A stretch of DNA of 64,000 nucleotides from Prevotellaceae bacterium (GTDB lineage: Bacteria > Bacteroidota > Bacteroidia > Bacteroidales > UBA932). The stretch spans positions 62,001 to 126,000 of the forward strand of contig JAIRNF010000024.1 of NCBI GenBank assembly GCA_031258195.1. The letters run 5' to 3'. How positions within the stretch are numbered: position 1 is the stretch's first letter; every line of letters begins with the position of its first letter. Below the pieces are notes generated by a model. The model had not been told where the DNA came from and searched no databases. It saw nothing but the letters and a program-made list of their open reading frames with translations. The position numbers and the translations under genes are program-made. Below are positions 61,819 through 64,000 of the stretch, in pieces.

Positions 61819-62919
61819 CTAGATGTAATTAATAGGATTTGAATTGAACTTCGATAGTTGGGTGGCAAAGGTAGGGATTTTTTCGCTAAGCAACTCTTGC
61901 ACAATCTCAACGGTAAACTGCTCGCTTTCATAGTGTCCTATATCTGCAAGCGTAATCTTTCCTTCAGCCTCAAAAAATTGGTGATACTTAATATCGGCGG
62001 TAATAAAAATGTCTGCTTTATTAGCAATTGCGTCATACATCAGCGAGAAACCGCTTCCACCGCACACAGCAACATGCTCTATGTGGTCTTTAACAGGGGC
62101 TGTGTATCTGATGCTACTTGCATTAAATGTTGATTTTAGCAAAACGAGGAAGTCATTAACAGGCATCGCTTTGTCTAGCTTCCCTATCATGCCTAATCCG
62201 GCTTGTGGCAGGCTATTTTCTAATGGATAAATATCGTATGCCGGTTCTTCGTATGGGTGGGATGAAACAAGCGCTTTTATTACTGTAGATATGATTTGCT
62301 TAGGACAAATAGCTTCAATTCTTACCTCTTCTTCTGTATGAAGTTTTCCTTGCTTTCCAACAAACGGATTAGTTCCTTCACCGGCTCTAAATGTACCTCT
62401 GCCGTTGAGGTTATAGCTACAGCAGTCGTAGTTGCCAATATGCCCTGCTCCCACTTCAAAGAGGGCGGTTCTTACAACGTCTTCGTGCGAGTTTGGTACA
62501 AAAACTACCAGCTTAAGCAGAGAGTTTGGTAGGGGGGATAGTATGCTATAATTTTTAATACCTAGCTTATCGCACATTTTTGCACTAACACCTCTATTTA
62601 CGCTGTCGAGATTAGTGTGCGCGGCATATATAGCAATATCGTTTTTAATGGCTTTTACCACTATTCGTTCGATAGAATTGTGATCTGTAATTGATTTAAG
62701 ACCTTTAAAAATTAAAGGATGATGAGAAATGATAAGCTTATGGTCATTACTGATAGCTTCGTCAATAATTTGCTCTGTTACATCAATGCATAATAAGGCT
62801 GATTCGATAACCGCATTTGGGTCTCCGACAAGCAATCCTGAATTATCGTAACTCTCCTGGTAGTATAACGGGGCGAATTCTTCGAGGATCGAGCCTATTT
62901 CTGCTACTTTTATTTTCAT
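61819..62919 (-). CDS. Nif3-like dinuclear metal-centre protein
   Basis: The 366-residue protein is the long (YqfO-type) Nif3/GTP cyclohydrolase-I-type-2 family. SHHPLIFKGLKSI and AHTNLDSVNRG supply metal ligands in the N-terminal half. A YqfO insert (about 130-230, KLVVFVPNSHEDVVRTALFEVGAGHIG, in part) and the C-terminal GHYESEQFTVEIV complete it. The family forms metal-containing hexamers; the function is unresolved. It is co-transcribed with the zinc-ribbon gene, as in many Bacteroidetes. Confidence 0.93.
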   Translation of the reverse strand: MKIKVAEIGSILEEFAPLYYQESYDNSGLLVGDPNAVIESALLCIDVTEQIIDEAISNDHKLIISHHPLIFKGLKSITDHNSIERIVVKAIKNDIAIYAAHTNLDSVNRGVSAKMCDKLGIKNYSILSPLPNSLLKLVVFVPNSHEDVVRTALFEVGAGHIGNYDCCSYNLNGRGTFRAGEGTNPFVGKQGKLHTEEEVRIEAICPKQIISTVIKALVSSHPYEEPAYDIYPLENSLPQAGLGMIGKLDKAMPVNDFLVLLKSTFNASSIRYTAPVKDHIEHVAVCGGSGFSLMYDAIANKADIFITADIKYHQFFEAEGKITLADIGHYESEQFTVEIVQELLSEKIPTFATQLSKFNSNPINYI

Positions 62920-62938
62920 TCGTCAACGACGAGCCGAG

Positions 62939-62959
62939 CAAATTTATTCGGCAAAGTTA
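62939..62959 (-). promoter_or_regulatory. Two overlapping candidate -7 elements upstream of the Nif3 gene
   Basis: TAAATTTG (62939-62946) and TAACTTTG (62952-62959), both on the minus strand, lie in the 37-base gap before the Nif3 ATG, and the second reaches into the end of the MerR gene. Either could start the Nif3/zinc-ribbon transcript. Confidence 0.45.
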
Positions 62960-63295
62960 AAGCATTTCTTTGATTTCTAGCAATAATTCTCTTACCGATT
63001 TAAGAGATTCTATCACTTCGAAAGATTTATCTTCTCCGTCTTTGTTCCCTTTTATACGCTTTTTAGCACCTTCAAGGGTCATTCCCTTTTCTTTTACCAA
63101 ATGGTAAATCAGCTTAATGTTAGCCACGTCATCAGGTGTAAAAAGCCTGTTCCCCTTTTTATTCTTTTGAGGTTTGATAATATCCGGAAAAGTGTTCGCC
63201 CAAAAACGTATAAGCGATGTGTTTACTCCAAACATATCGGCAACTTCGCCGATGGAGTAAAACATTTTTTCTATCTTAACTTCTTTATAGGGCAT
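62957..63295 (-). CDS. MerR family transcriptional regulator
   Basis: A 112-residue protein with an N-terminal MerR winged helix: YSIGEVADMFGVNTSLIRFWANTF is the helix-turn-helix with the F-W in place of the usual R-Y-Y-E wing start. NRLFTPDDVANIKLIYHLVKEKGMTLEGAKKRI follows. The C-terminal part is a short coiled coil with no effector domain. It sits between the M23 and Nif3 genes. The target is unknown; the gene pair with M23 is common in Bacteroidetes. Confidence 0.92.
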   Translation of the reverse strand: MPYKEVKIEKMFYSIGEVADMFGVNTSLIRFWANTFPDIIKPQKNKKGNRLFTPDDVANIKLIYHLVKEKGMTLEGAKKRIKGNKDGEDKSFEVIESLKSVRELLLEIKEML

Positions 63296-63313
63296 AGTTT
63301 ATAGTGTTAAATT

Positions 63314-64000
63314 TTAGTCTAAAGATTGACCGGTATTCGAACTCAAGTTAATGATAATTTCCAATTCTTCAGGCGATAATTCACCAAAGAAATAGTTTAC
63401 CGGATTATGGAACTTCCCATTTTTTCTTACTTCATAATGAAGGTGGGGCCAAATGGATGCTCCCGAATCGCCCGATAGAGCAATTATTTCTCCACGCCTT
63501 ACTTTTGTTCCTTTTCTAACAAGAACTTTGCTTAAGTGTGCATATTTTGTAGTGTAACCAAACCCATGATCAACAGTAATGCTAGTTCCTTCGCCTCTCG
63601 GAGCCGTTTCAACAGAAGTTATAACGCCATCTCCGGTTGCATAAACTTCAGTTCCTATAGGTACAGTATAGTCTATGCCTTCATGCATTCGTAGCATTTT
63701 ATAGAATGGGTGAATTTTCATACCCACAGACGCTCCAACCCGAGTTCGCTGGCTATTCTCAACCGGCTGTATGGCAGGTATCGATGCTGTTAAGTTGCTA
63801 CTGCTATCGCTAAGCATTTGCCGTATTGTTTCGAACTTTTGTTTATTAGAGTTGCTAAGCTCTACAAGCTTATCTATCTGTTGATATGTTGTATGTACAA
63901 GCTCTTTATTGCTGTACGAATTTAGCCTGTCTAGCCTGTCGTCGCCAGAAAGGTTATAGTCTTTTCCAAAAGGTGAAATCGGATCTGAAAAAAATACCGA
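63314..64000 (-). CDS. M23 family peptidoglycan endopeptidase (5' end outside window)
   Basis: The frame is open from the window edge to the stop at 63314, showing 228 residues; the N-terminus, probably with a membrane segment, is missing. The M23 domain covers the last 160 residues. It has MHEGIDYTVPIGTEVYATGDG (in part) with the His and Asp zinc ligands, GFGYTTKYAHL, KVRRGEIIALSGDSG and the HLHYEV motif. Upstream is a helical region (LVHTTYQQIDKLVELSNSNK). It is a cell-wall remodelling LytM-type protein. A start at 63817 would cut the helical region and is not preferred. Confidence 0.9.
   Translation of the reverse strand, partial: SVFFSDPISPFGKDYNLSGDDRLDRLNSYSNKELVHTTYQQIDKLVELSNSNKQKFETIRQMLSDSSSNLTASIPAIQPVENSQRTRVGASVGMKIHPFYKMLRMHEGIDYTVPIGTEVYATGDGVITSVETAPRGEGTSITVDHGFGYTTKYAHLSKVLVRKGTKVRRGEIIALSGDSGASIWPHLHYEVRKNGKFHNPVNYFFGELSPEELEIIINLSSNTGQSLD

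Noticed and set aside
61389..61832. Val/Phe/Ala-rich open frame opposite the zinc-ribbon extension
   Set aside because: Same effect: the reverse complement of Lys/Thr/Ala codons looks like a hydrophobic protein but has no start context or family.
63314..63817. Complete 167-residue M23 protein starting at 63817
   Set aside because: The same frame stays open to the window edge with coherent helical protein sequence, so the gene is truncated by the window rather than short.

Overview
The window reads as a chromosomal segment of an anaerobic Bacteroidetes bacterium, most likely a member of the Bacteroidales. The evidence is an AT-rich sequence; the Bacteroidetes -7 promoter element (TAnnTTTG) in front of most transcription units; two type IX secretion/gliding proteins (a GldJ-type lipoprotein and a PorP/SprF-family protein); families largely confined to this phylum (DUF4831, DUF3810, DUF4105, the 480-residue LepB); and the gene order rsfS-ftsH-cdsA-psd. 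HydG with its TM1266-type partner, butyrate kinase and a CoA-transferase point to fermentative life with an [FeFe] hydrogenase. I see no rRNA, tRNA, CRISPR, insertion sequence, phage or integrase. Apart from the surface adhesin at the left edge, this is core chromosome.

Layout. 1-2.85 kb: a large secreted IgGFc-binding/Calx-beta protein (truncated by the window edge), translationally coupled to a small secreted protein. 3.0-7.2 kb: murF, gldJ-type and porP-type genes on the minus strand. 7.5-10.1 kb: DUF4831 and signal peptidase I. 10.2-14.2 kb: an overlapping operon of two SGNH-type proteins and an MBOAT acyltransferase, probably for cell-surface O-acetylation. 14.5-20.4 kb: divergent tsaD and tamB. 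20.5-22.4 kb: ExbB-ExbD-TonB energy transduction. 22.6-28.5 kb: a small DNA-binding-like protein, butyrate kinase, a GHL10 lipoprotein-type hydrolase, a DEAD-box helicase and a PAP2 phosphatase. 28.5-32.4 kb: minus-strand operon TlpA-like/lpxH/DUF4105/EVE/GNAT.

32.5-42 kb is a glycogen (alpha-glucan) metabolism cluster: debranching enzyme, GT4 glycosyltransferase, GH57 amylase and a 1416-residue fusion of a eukaryote-like (GT3) glycogen synthase with an alpha-glucan phosphorylase. 42-48.6 kb: ribF, then the minus-strand genes DUF3810, prmA, tpiA, an unknown membrane protein and an M28 peptidase. 48.8-52.8 kb: CoA-transferase and CopA copper ATPase. 53-58.2 kb: rsfS-ftsH-cdsA-psd-AI-2E operon. 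58.3-60.1 kb: TM1266-family regulator and hydG. 60.2-64 kb: a zinc-ribbon protein with a long histone-H1-like extension, a Nif3-family protein, a MerR regulator and a truncated M23 endopeptidase.

The most unusual features are (i) a family of six palindromic intergenic repeats, always at gene 3' ends, with covarying arms; (ii) the synthase/phosphorylase fusion; (iii) two unrelated proteins, a GH57 amylase and a C4 zinc-ribbon coiled-coil protein, that each carry a long Lys/Ala/Pro/Thr histone-H1-like tail. I did not find a wholly new defence or mobile system here.
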